A DNA stretch of 7,096 bases. Origin: a candidate division FCPU426 bacterium. GTDB taxonomy: Bacteria; Oederibacteriota; JAAXVQ01; JAUVAV01. Location of the stretch: assembly GCA_030619365.1 (NCBI GenBank), contig JAUXBQ010000138.1:1-7096 (forward strand), read 5' to 3'. Both the position numbers and the translations under genes were made by a program. This document shows positions 1 to 6,229 of the stretch, one piece after another. A model generated the notes under the pieces. That model was not told where the DNA came from, ran no database searches, and saw only the letters and a program-made list of their open reading frames with translations. Positions within the stretch are counted from its first letter, which is position 1. Every line of letters begins with the position of its first letter.

Positions 1-120
1 CTGGTCGTGGGTGAACTTGCCGGGGTTGAACTGGTCGTGGGTGAACTCGCCGGGGTTGAGCTCATCGTGGGTGTATTCGTCGGGGTTGAACTCGTCGTGG
101 GTGTATTCGCCGCGGTTGGG
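1..120 (-). repeat. In-frame 30-bp tandem repeat encoding a Ser/Thr/Pro linker
   Basis: Four consecutive 30-bp units (1-30, 31-60, 61-90, 91-120) share the core tcgtgggtg...ggttg on the plus strand. Units 1-30 and 31-60 are 28/30 identical, and the outer units are more diverged. Each encodes ten residues on the minus strand with consensus P-T-T-S-S-T-P-(A/T)-(S/N)-(S/T). The array reaches the window edge, so its copy number is unknown. Such mucin-like linkers usually separate a secreted catalytic domain from another domain or a surface anchor. Confidence 0.9.
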
Positions 121-1067
121 GTGGCGGGCTTGGCATTGGCCGTGTAGGTCACCGTATCCATGACCGTGCCGTCCACCCGGATATGGCGCAGGGTGGCCTG
201 GGTGCCGTTCACGCTGATTTCCGTGTATCCGTAATAGGCGGGTTGCGCCTCGTCGAACGAATAGGCGACCATATAGCCGTTGCTGTCATGATTCTCGTCC
301 ACGGGGTACAACGGCGCGCCGCCATTGCCTGTAACGATCTGCGAGGTGCCTGCCAACGCATCGAGCGGCGGATTCATATCACCGTTCAGATTGAGTTTGA
401 GCGTGCGAACGTAATAATGCGCGTGCCCGGCAAAAATAACGTCACAGCCGCCTTGATACAGCGGCACGCCCCAAGTGGTGTGGAGGGCGCTTTCGTACAC
501 CTTGGGTCCGAAATCAAAGATCGGGGGATGCCAGATCGTGAACAGCCAGTCCTGGGGATTATTCTGAATGGCCTGCTGGAGCATGGTGTATTGCGTTCCG
601 GTCAGTGACTCGTAGGGGTTCAGCACTATGAAGCGGGCGTTCTGGTGATCAAAGGTAAAAAACGTGCCGTTGTTTCCAAATTGGGTATTTTGGCCCGATA
701 GGTAGGTGTTCCAATTGACCAGCCCGGCCGGCGCGGTCACTGCATCGTGATTCCCCGGCACGGCCATGTACTTGGGCGGAATCGATGCCTGCCCCGTGCC
801 GCCCAGAATATCATCACAAGCCTGTTGCCAAGTGTCCCACTGGGTCGAGATCGTACCGTTCTCGACCACGTCGCCCACGTTGATGATAAAGGCGTAATCC
901 TGGGAGGTGGTGGTGATGGCTATCAGCACCCCGCGGTGCGCCGTGTCGTCCGTGCGCGTGTCCCCGTAGACAATGAATTTCCACGGCGCCGCAGCTTGGA
1001 CTTCCGCGCCCGCCAACATCAGCAGCACCAGCAGCGCCACCGCCCCAAATGGAACTTTCGTGCGCAA
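1..1067 (-). CDS. Secreted calcineurin-like metallophosphoesterase with Ser/Thr/Pro repeat linker (3' end outside window)
   Basis: Predicted exported metal-dependent phosphoesterase of the calcineurin-like (PF00149) fold; the substrate is not identifiable. With the TTG at 1067 as residue 1, a signal peptide covers about residues 1-25 (basic RTK, then a Leu/Val/Ala core). Metal-site motifs follow in order: GDTR at 35-38, GDVVEN at 65-70, GNHD at 105-108, WHPP near 179-182 and GHAH at 214-217. A probable C-terminal beta region lies at about 270-310. From residue 313 to the window edge the protein is almost only Ser, Thr, Pro, Ala and Asn in 10-residue repeats, so a further C-terminal domain or anchor probably lies outside. 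Three in-frame ATGs exist (1100, 1094, 1091), but they sit on or beside the presumed transcription start. The TTG has AGGGGAG 6 nt upstream, so I prefer it; an ATG start would add 8-11 residues. The first motif has Arg where the classical family has His. The family call is firm, the start moderate. Confidence 0.88.
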   Translation of the reverse strand, partial: MRTKVPFGAVALLVLLMLAGAEVQAAAPWKFIVYGDTRTDDTAHRGVLIAITTTSQDYAFIINVGDVVENGTISTQWDTWQQACDDILGGTGQASIPPKYMAVPGNHDAVTAPAGLVNWNTYLSGQNTQFGNNGTFFTFDHQNARFIVLNPYESLTGTQYTMLQQAIQNNPQDWLFTIWHPPIFDFGPKVYESALHTTWGVPLYQGGCDVIFAGHAHYYVRTLKLNLNGDMNPPLDALAGTSQIVTGNGGAPLYPVDENHDSNGYMVAYSFDEAQPAYYGYTEISVNGTQATLRHIRVDGTVMDTVTYTANAKPATPTAANTPTTSSTPTNTPTMSSTPASSPTTSSTPASSPTT

Positions 1068-1073
1068 CCTGCA

Positions 1074-1080
1074 CTCCCCT
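1074..1080 (-). promoter_or_regulatory. Shine-Dalgarno site deciding a TTG start
   Basis: AGGGGAG lies 6 nt before the TTG at 1067. It falls inside the reading frame that would be used by the ATGs at 1091-1100, none of which has a purine-rich site upstream. It is therefore the main argument for the TTG start of the metallophosphoesterase. Confidence 0.6.
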
Positions 1081-1101
1081 GTCCGGTTCATCATAATCAT
1101 T

Positions 1102-1130
1102 ATTATATCACGTTAATATCCCGGTCACCA
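1102..1130 (-). promoter_or_regulatory. Sigma70-type promoter for the metallophosphoesterase gene
   Basis: A perfect -10 box TATAAT lies at 1107-1102, with a 17-nt spacer to a weak -35 TGGTGA at 1130-1125 (3/6 match to TTGACA). Transcription would begin near 1095, about 28 nt before the TTG start and 15 nt before its Shine-Dalgarno site. This would make the gene independently transcribed rather than dependent on the M48 operon upstream. The -10 is strong and the -35 poor. Confidence 0.5.
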
Positions 1131-1152
1131 GCCCTTGCCTGGTCGGAGTGTA

Positions 1153-1203
1153 AATAGGATCATTTCTGGTATGGGCTTATTTTAGGACTTGGAAAGGGGG
1201 AAA
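1153..1203. repeat. Dispersed 51-bp repeat, copy A
   Basis: This matches 5774-5824 at 44 of 51 positions without gaps and in the same orientation. The most conserved part is tattttaggacttgg followed by a run of G and A. Six of the seven differences are transitions. Copy A begins 5 nt after the stop codon of the M48 gene and lies in the gap before the metallophosphoesterase. Neither copy holds a convincing reading frame. It could be a regulatory site, a repeat-family member, or the scar of a mobile element; the window alone does not decide. Confidence 0.8.
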
Positions 1204-1208
1204 CATTT

Positions 1209-2075
1209 TCATTTTACCTGCTTTTTAAAACGAGCTGTGCGCCCGCTATAAACCGGACCATTGCCTCCACTTTCCTGGACTTTTCGGGTAATATTCCGGG
1301 CTCTGATTTTTGGATCCCCGTGATGACAGGAATGACTATCCATACGGCTAAGCACCGCGGCCAAAGCTATGGGTGAATAACCCGCCTGTTTAAGCATATC
1401 CACTGCCATAAGATCAGCCTGCTTTTCCTTATCGCGCGAGTATCCTTGCGCCACGGCTTTAACCACATCTTTAACCACATTGTTAAAAATGCCCGACAAT
1501 TGCCGGACTTCGGACTGACTTTCCCCAGCCTTCCGAATTCCGAATTTAACCAAGGAAGCGACTGCTGCGCGTTGATGGCTGGCCTGAATGGCCTCCATCG
1601 GATGATCCAGTACAATGTGCGCTATCTCATGAGCAATAACCGCGGCCAACTCATCCTCGGTTCGACAATGGCGTACTAATGCGGAGGAGACGAATAAAAA
1701 ACCACCCGGACAAGCGTACGCGTTCATTTGCTTGGGGTTTTGCAGTACGGCAAAATGATATCCATTGAATATTTCCGGTTTTTCGCACACCAGAACCAAG
1801 GTGTGGCCGATGGCGTTGATATAACGCAAAAGAGCCTGGTTGTTGTCTGCCGGATCGTCAGCCATTAAAGTAACCGCCACCGTGCGCCCTACATAATATT
1901 TCTCTTCAGCATTAAATTCCCGGCTGGATTTTTCCATGCTGCTGCCCATGTCCGTCAATTCCTGGTATCCTGTCGCCATTCCGCCTATTTTGATCGCCGA
2001 GCCCAAGGTAGCGCAGCCCGGCAAGCCTAGTAGCAAAACCATTCCCAGCAGGAGTAGTTGTGTTTTGTTCGTCAT
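1209..2075 (-). CDS. M48-family zinc metalloprotease, lipoprotein
   Basis: Predicted lipid-anchored periplasmic endopeptidase of the M48 (Ste24/HtpX/BepA-like) family; in characterised relatives such enzymes act in outer-membrane protein quality control. In the 288-residue product, residues 1-20 are a signal peptide and the lipobox LPGC puts the lipidated Cys at 21. The family strand NAYACPGGFLFVSS spans 118-131. The zinc site is HEIAH at 149-153, with the third ligand expected at Glu217 in the E-x-x-x-D pattern ending at Asp221. HGDPKIRARNI at 252-262 matches the family's C-terminal H-P-x-x-x-x-R-I element. All catalytic residues are present. It has no TPR domain, unlike BepA, so it is closer to a minimal LoiP-like form. 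The start overlaps the SH3b stop as ATGA, with GGAGGT 5 nt upstream at 2081-2086, indicating translational coupling. The native substrate is unknown. Confidence 0.93.
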   Translation of the reverse strand: MTNKTQLLLLGMVLLLGLPGCATLGSAIKIGGMATGYQELTDMGSSMEKSSREFNAEEKYYVGRTVAVTLMADDPADNNQALLRYINAIGHTLVLVCEKPEIFNGYHFAVLQNPKQMNAYACPGGFLFVSSALVRHCRTEDELAAVIAHEIAHIVLDHPMEAIQASHQRAAVASLVKFGIRKAGESQSEVRQLSGIFNNVVKDVVKAVAQGYSRDKEKQADLMAVDMLKQAGYSPIALAAVLSRMDSHSCHHGDPKIRARNITRKVQESGGNGPVYSGRTARFKKQVK

Positions 2076-2554
2076 TTCGCACCTCCGGTCTGAAATTCGC
2101 CCAGCTCGCCTTTTTTCCGGAAGGTTTTAAACGTTTTAACCGGGTCGGAATAATTTGTGTCTTTTTCCAACTGATCCAGGGCCGCATACGGCAGGTTATT
2201 GTGTTGCCGGCGATAATCAGACTCAACCTGTTCATTGAATCCTTTGGTGGCCAGCGCCACTTCCTCTGAAGAAATATATTTTCCTTTCAAGCGGGAAGAA
2301 TATTTGGGTTTGGTTACCACCACCGAACGTTTAGGCACATATCCCGTACCCCGCTTGGTTTTCACTTTAAAATAAGCGCCGGTTTTAGTGATCACTTCCA
2401 CTTTTGTCCGGTAGGACAAGATGGCTTTGGACCGGCTAAAGGCGGACGGCCTGGTCAATAGACGCGTCTTAACCACTTGCACATACATGACCTCAGCCAA
2501 GACGAGGGCCGGAAGACTTAGCAGTAAAACCAAGAGCACGCAAAAACGTTTCAT
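2072..2554 (-). CDS. Secreted SH3b-domain protein
   Basis: A 160-residue exported protein. Residues 1-20 form a clear signal peptide (MKRF, a Leu/Val core, cleavage expected after ALA). Residues about 23-80 read as a bacterial SH3 (SH3b) domain: the pattern VVKTRLLTRPSAFS, then alternating beta strands, then GTGYVPKRSVV, is the usual N-x-R-x-x-P...G-W/Y-V layout. SH3b domains commonly bind peptidoglycan or proline-rich peptides. The remaining 80 residues are charged and probably helical, with no family I recognise; they may contact a partner. GGAGG sits 6 nt before the ATG. The stop overlaps the start of the M48 protease by 4 nt, so the two are co-translated and probably act together in the periplasm. 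The domain call is good; a role as adaptor or cell-wall tether for the protease is inference. Confidence 0.85.
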   Translation of the reverse strand: MKRFCVLLVLLLSLPALVLAEVMYVQVVKTRLLTRPSAFSRSKAILSYRTKVEVITKTGAYFKVKTKRGTGYVPKRSVVVTKPKYSSRLKGKYISSEEVALATKGFNEQVESDYRRQHNNLPYAALDQLEKDTNYSDPVKTFKTFRKKGELGEFQTGGAK

Positions 2555-2577
2555 AGTTTTCCTCCGGGGAGTAGGTC

Positions 2578-2606
2578 GTAGGGGCGGGTTTTAAACCCGC
2601 CCCTAC
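2578..2606. repeat. 29-bp near-perfect palindrome (REP-like)
   Basis: Two perfectly complementary 14-nt arms, gtaggggcgggttt at 2578-2591 and its reverse complement at 2593-2606, are separated by one T. It lies 24 nt before the SH3b start, in the gap below the cyclase gene. GC-rich palindromes of this type recur in many genomes as repetitive extragenic elements. There is no T-run directly after either side, so it is not a standard intrinsic terminator, although the RNA hairpin could still stabilise mRNA ends or slow polymerase. Confidence 0.85.
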
Positions 2607-2665
2607 TTCGGAAAATCTTTTTAAATCAAACTAACATGTTTTTCCCAAACACCGTTACCCAAGAC

Positions 2666-2795
2666 GTCCGGCAGGTCTTTTGGAAAAACGTTGGGCGGTC
2701 ATTGCGAAAATTTGCTGATCTTTAAAGTCATTCTCGGCCGGGCAAGTCGCGAAAACGCTTTCCGCTTCAACGTTTTGGAAAGAGACCTGCCGGAC
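2666..2795. repeat. 130-bp inverted-repeat element (possible MITE or large hairpin)
   Basis: The outer arms 2666-2678 and 2783-2795 are perfect 13-bp inverted repeats. The inner arms 2685-2693 and 2768-2776 are perfect 9-bp inverted repeats. The two pairs are separated by 6 nt on each side, so the whole forms a symmetric stem around a 74-nt centre. It starts 17 nt below the cyclase stop codon. I see no target-site duplication and no credible reading frame. It could be a miniature transposable element or a structured 3' end for the cyclase mRNA. Confidence 0.75.
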
Positions 2796-2812
2796 ATTTC
2801 CTGACAAACTGG

Positions 2813-4966
2813 TTACTTGGTTTTCAAAGTGGTCACGCCATCCCATTTTTTGGCCGGCGGTCTTTTAGCGTATTTTTCCGCCCTGCGAATAAATATTTGC
2901 GTGGGTTGATCATCCGGTCGGATCACTGCCGCCTGGTTAAATAATGCCAACGCCGCCTTAAACTCCCGCTTCCAAAAAACCCCGGTTCCCTGCTGATACA
3001 CACTAATGAGTTGTAATGTTTTTTTATCCAGCTGGCCGGGCAGGCCTACCACTTCAAATATCCGGGTGGGCTCTTGCTTGCCTTTAACCCGGATGCGGTC
3101 AATTTCCCGGCATATGATTTTATTATCCAACAAAGAGACGGTCTCCCAACTGGCGAGAATAGCCGTGCCGAATTGCTTGTTCACACCCTCCAAACGCGAA
3201 GCCAGATTCACCGCGTCGCCAATAATCGTATAATTCATTTTTTGGGGTGAGCCCATCATGCCCACCACCGCCGGGCCGGTATGAATGCCAATGCGCATGC
3301 CCAAGGGGGCGGTCAAGCCCTTCTCCCCCAGCAGAGACTGCATCTTTTTGAGTTTGGACTGATTCTGCAGCGCGGACCGGCAAGCCCGTAAAGCATGATC
3401 AGCTACCGGCATCGGCGCTCCCCAAAAAGCCATAACCGCATCCCCGATGAATTTGTCAACATACCCTTCATTTTCCTCCACAATAGTCCTAACCATGCTG
3501 TCCAGATAAGTGTTGAGAACCTCGACTAAATCCCGGGGGTTAAGTTTTTCGGACAACTGCGTGAAGCCCGCCAGGTCGGAAAAATAAATGGTTAATTCGG
3601 CTTCCTCACCGCCAACCTGCAAACGTTCGGGATTGTGCAGCAAGTGATCCAGCACGGTTTTAGAAAGCACCTGCGAAAAAGCACTTTGGATAAAACGCTT
3701 GATTTTTTGTTCTTGCTGATAACTTAAGCCCAAAGAAAAACCGTACGCTGTTAATAAACCCATGACCGGTGTTACTATATTAAGCATGATTGACTGAGCA
3801 AAAAACAGCCACAGGATTATCCCCATAAAAAGCAACCCGGTAACCGCCAACAACCACACCCCTCTTATAAATGGCTGTGCTCCCCAAACCGCTCCGCAGA
3901 GGATAAGCAAGAGGAGTAGTGGCCATAGCAACCCTGGTTTCCAGCGTTCGTCATAAAACCGGTTTGTTAGGGCGGCAACATAAGTCGCCGCCAGGATATA
4001 AAATCCCGGAGCACGTGATTCCAGGGGGGTTTTTCTCAAATCCATCAAGCCCTCGGCCGTGGAACCGATAATCACTATCTTGTCTTTAAATTGCAGCGGA
4101 TCCACGCTTGGTTTTACACCTTCCGCCAAAGCCAAATGGGAAGTAATAACGTCAATGATGGAAGTGCGGGGATAATCCCGCCAATAACCGGGAAATCGCA
4201 ACACCAAATTTCCCTGCGCGTCCAAAGGATACTGTTGTTGGCCCCAATGCAGCCGGCCTTTTTCCAAACGTACCTTTTGTGGGGGGTGGTTCATGGGCGC
4301 CAAGCCCAAATGCGGCAGATAAGTATTGGCCAGACCGATCAGAGGAGGTACCCGCCTGGCAACACCATCTTCATCAGGAGTAAAACGCGCGTCACCAAAA
4401 CCTCCGGCATTTTCCAATATGGGCGCCACCGGCAGGGTAAGACCTTGGTTGACCGGCAAACGAATTCCAGGTGCTATTTTAGGTTGGATAAAAATATCAG
4501 GTCGTGCTTGCAGTAATCGCCCGGCCGTCTGCCCCAGTCCCCGCGAACTGGTAATCAGCGGCAAATAAACATTGGGCGTACGCTGCAAGGCCTCTGCCAG
4601 GGACTGGTCATCTTCCACCCCATGCACGGAAAATTCAGTAAAAAGAAAATCAAAAAAGATAATCCGCGCTTGGGCCTGGGTTAAAAAATCCAGGACCGGG
4701 CCGTACGAATCCCTCATCCAGGGCCAGGAGAGTCCGAACTCCTCCTCCGCGGCATCTAAACTTCTTTGATCCAAAACCACGAAATGGACGTCAGGATGGG
4801 GTTTGGTCTGTTGGGCGGCTATTCTTTGCAACCAATCGGTCGTTAACCACTCCAAACGATTCAACCAACCCAAGGCAGCCAACCCTCCTACCATAGCCAG
4901 GACCACCATACTGCAAAGTACGACTTGTTTACTTTTCTGTTGGGTCGTTTTGGGTTGGGAAGTCAT
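2813..4966 (-). CDS. CHASE2-domain class III adenylate cyclase
   Basis: A 717-residue membrane sensor that makes cAMP from ATP. One transmembrane helix (about 16-35) leads to an extracytoplasmic CHASE2 domain (about 40-335), which has the usual VVLDQRSLD start and the GARIIFFDFLF-like and DKIVIIGSTA-like segments. Three further transmembrane helices follow (about 345-415), then a short linker and the cytoplasmic cyclase domain (about 455-640). Catalytic residues are intact: metal-binding Asp464 (YFSDLAGFT) and Asp509 (KFIGDAVMAF), adenine-specifying Lys505 and Asp584, and transition-state Asn587 and Arg591 (NLASR). Lys/Asp at the specificity positions favours ATP over GTP. The 75-residue tail is the TPR-like extension often seen in this family. 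No clear Shine-Dalgarno precedes the ATG (GAGAGGA lies 13 nt away), so the start is less certain than the rest. Such CHASE2 cyclases sense an unknown extracellular signal; the neighbouring envelope genes may hint at it. Confidence 0.95.
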   Translation of the reverse strand: MTSQPKTTQQKSKQVVLCSMVVLAMVGGLAALGWLNRLEWLTTDWLQRIAAQQTKPHPDVHFVVLDQRSLDAAEEEFGLSWPWMRDSYGPVLDFLTQAQARIIFFDFLFTEFSVHGVEDDQSLAEALQRTPNVYLPLITSSRGLGQTAGRLLQARPDIFIQPKIAPGIRLPVNQGLTLPVAPILENAGGFGDARFTPDEDGVARRVPPLIGLANTYLPHLGLAPMNHPPQKVRLEKGRLHWGQQQYPLDAQGNLVLRFPGYWRDYPRTSIIDVITSHLALAEGVKPSVDPLQFKDKIVIIGSTAEGLMDLRKTPLESRAPGFYILAATYVAALTNRFYDERWKPGLLWPLLLLLILCGAVWGAQPFIRGVWLLAVTGLLFMGIILWLFFAQSIMLNIVTPVMGLLTAYGFSLGLSYQQEQKIKRFIQSAFSQVLSKTVLDHLLHNPERLQVGGEEAELTIYFSDLAGFTQLSEKLNPRDLVEVLNTYLDSMVRTIVEENEGYVDKFIGDAVMAFWGAPMPVADHALRACRSALQNQSKLKKMQSLLGEKGLTAPLGMRIGIHTGPAVVGMMGSPQKMNYTIIGDAVNLASRLEGVNKQFGTAILASWETVSLLDNKIICREIDRIRVKGKQEPTRIFEVVGLPGQLDKKTLQLISVYQQGTGVFWKREFKAALALFNQAAVIRPDDQPTQIFIRRAEKYAKRPPAKKWDGVTTLKTK

Positions 4967-5022
4967 TGGTCAGCGTATGTCCTCTCAGATTTACTTTACG
5001 CGCGGCAAGCCGGGTATTTCAT

Positions 5023-5772
5023 TCAAAACGCGTAGCCAAGGCTCACGGCCATAAACGCGTCGAAGAAAGCCCCTTGTTTCTCCACATCGCCGAAAAACGT
5101 CTGCAGACTTAGCCCGGCGTCAAACCTGTCCAGGACCAGACCCGCGCGCGCCCCTGTTTTCCAGGCCAAGTAGAATATCTGGTCGTCCTGCGTGGCGTGA
5201 TAGGCGTAATACCCGGCGTATAGTCCTGAATGCACGTCCAGCGTGATCGGCCCCAGGCGTGCGCCCAGACCCATGTCCAATCCCAGGAGGTTTAAAAAAG
5301 CGTTGAACATGGTTTGCGATCCGTTCTCCGTTATAAATGAATAGCCTTCGGTAAAATCCATCAGAAGAAATGAATATTCAGGCGTAACGGTCAGCCAGTG
5401 GAACCCTTCGCCATTGTCCACCAGCCCCAAGGCACAAAGTGTGGATAGGGTGAAACCCGTTCCGGCCTGGTTCCCGGCCTCCACGTATCCGGCGGCCAGT
5501 CTCAAGTCCCGGTCCTCGGCCAGCTTGAAGTCATAGTGGATTTTCGCGGCTTGGCCACTAAAGCGCCCGCCCCCGGTCGTCAAGCTCGCGGAAACGCGGT
5601 GCGCCTGGTCGGGCGAGAGCAGCCCGGGGCCGCGCAGGTTTCCGGCCACAGCCAGACCGGTTGAGCCGCCCACCAAGTCGGCGGTGGTGGTGGCGCAGCC
5701 CGCGAGGCCCCAAACGAATAGGCACAGCCCCAGGCAGGGCAGTAAATTGGCAATACGCTTTACGCGCGGCAT
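5023..5772 (-). CDS. Unrecognised lipoprotein with beta-barrel-like C-terminus
   Basis: I do not recognise a family. Using the ATG at 5772 the product has 249 residues. It begins MPRVKR, then a hydrophobic stretch to a lipobox LAGC with Cys26, so a lipidated envelope protein is expected. The body has many short alternating polar/hydrophobic Gly- and aromatic-rich strands (for example around LRLAAGYVEAG and LGLDMGLGARLG). It ends FMAVSLGYAF, a terminal aromatic strand typical of outer-membrane barrels. Lipobox and barrel signature together are unusual. An ATG 21 nt further up (5793) is in frame and would add 7 residues, but it lies inside the 51-bp repeat that is non-coding in its other copy, so I prefer 5772. 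Neither start has a Shine-Dalgarno site. It sits 56 bp upstream of the CHASE2 cyclase in the same direction, so co-transcription is possible. Confidence 0.75.
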   Translation of the reverse strand: MPRVKRIANLLPCLGLCLFVWGLAGCATTTADLVGGSTGLAVAGNLRGPGLLSPDQAHRVSASLTTGGGRFSGQAAKIHYDFKLAEDRDLRLAAGYVEAGNQAGTGFTLSTLCALGLVDNGEGFHWLTVTPEYSFLLMDFTEGYSFITENGSQTMFNAFLNLLGLDMGLGARLGPITLDVHSGLYAGYYAYHATQDDQIFYLAWKTGARAGLVLDRFDAGLSLQTFFGDVEKQGAFFDAFMAVSLGYAF

Positions 5773-5773
5773 G

Positions 5774-5824
5774 AATAGGGTTATGTCTGGCATGGGTCTA
5801 TTTTAGGACTTGGGAAGGGGGAAA
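5774..5824. repeat. Dispersed 51-bp repeat, copy B
   Basis: Same-orientation partner of 1153-1203 (44/51 identical). It ends 2 nt before the preferred ATG of the lipoprotein gene and includes that gene's alternative ATG at 5793. On the minus strand it contains TAAAAT (5804-5799), a -10-like hexamer conserved in copy A. In copy B a TTGCCT occurs 18 nt further upstream, but the equivalent position in copy A is not promoter-like, so a shared promoter role is doubtful. Confidence 0.8.
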
Positions 5825-5881
5825 GGCAAGGAAAAGTCTGGGGCAGCAACAGCACCCGCGCGCGGCTATTTAGCTTACATT

Positions 5882-6229
5882 TCAGGGTTGGGGAGGAATC
5901 AGGGATTCAAGCTGTTTTATCAGTTCGGGAATATGGTCCGAAATCAGGCCCCACATCCGTTCCTGCTTGATTTCGCCGTATTCATGGGCCAGGACATGGC
6001 GCTGGGCGATAATCGCCCTCCAGGGAATTTCCGGGTGGCCTTCCTGGCAGGCTGTGGATACTTTGCGGGCGGCTTCCCCCATGATTTCCACAGCTCTCTC
6101 TACCGCCATCTGCAGTTTGCGGTCTTTCAAGTAACCGGTTAGATCCGACGCCTGCGTAAAATTCATAACCTCACGCGCGGCGTTAAGCATATCCCAAAGA
6201 TAGGCAGTGTCTTTTTCTTCAGGCCGCAT
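5882..6229 (-). CDS. hepT: HepT-like toxin (HEPN fold, DUF86)
   Basis: A 115-residue all-helical HEPN-superfamily protein, the usual length for HepT. The signature RHVLAHEY gives the R-x4-H-x-Y motif: Arg77, His82 and Tyr84. In characterised MntA/HepT systems this motif is the ribonuclease centre, and its Tyr is adenylylated by the partner antitoxin, which neutralises the toxin. Further family hallmarks are VEIMGEAARKVS at 47-58 and the C-terminal IPELIKQLE helix. The ATG at 6229 gives the expected N-terminus MRPEEKDTAYLWDML; a longer frame reaching upstream would run deep into the antitoxin gene and has no family similarity. The gene overlaps the antitoxin by 11 nt, which suggests coupled translation. 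All motif residues are present, so the toxin should be functional. Naming rests on motif and gene pairing. Confidence 0.93.
   Translation of the reverse strand: MRPEEKDTAYLWDMLNAAREVMNFTQASDLTGYLKDRKLQMAVERAVEIMGEAARKVSTACQEGHPEIPWRAIIAQRHVLAHEYGEIKQERMWGLISDHIPELIKQLESLIPPQP

Noticed and set aside
1..120. The 30-bp repeats as a CRISPR array
   Set aside because: The units are contiguous with no spacers and keep the reading frame of the phosphoesterase.
183..608. 141-codon open frame on the plus strand
   Set aside because: It lies fully antisense to the metallophosphoesterase, whose catalytic motifs are intact on the minus strand; no recognisable domain or ribosome-binding site.
1..1067. Phosphoesterase as a cAMP phosphodiesterase (CpdA-like) counteracting the cyclase
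   Set aside because: It has a signal peptide and a surface-type linker, so it should be outside the cytoplasm where cAMP is made; the motif pattern also differs.
2578..2606. Palindrome as a Rho-independent terminator
   Set aside because: Neither strand has a T-run directly after the stem.
2655..2846. 63-codon minus-strand frame running from the cyclase 3' end through the inverted-repeat element
   Set aside because: Its start lies inside the cyclase coding region in another frame, it has no Shine-Dalgarno site, and most of it encodes the palindrome arms.
5774..5824. The 51-bp repeat as a shared promoter
   Set aside because: TAAAAT is conserved in both copies, but a -35-like hexamer is seen only near copy B, and the distance to the next start codon differs widely (2 nt versus 86 nt).
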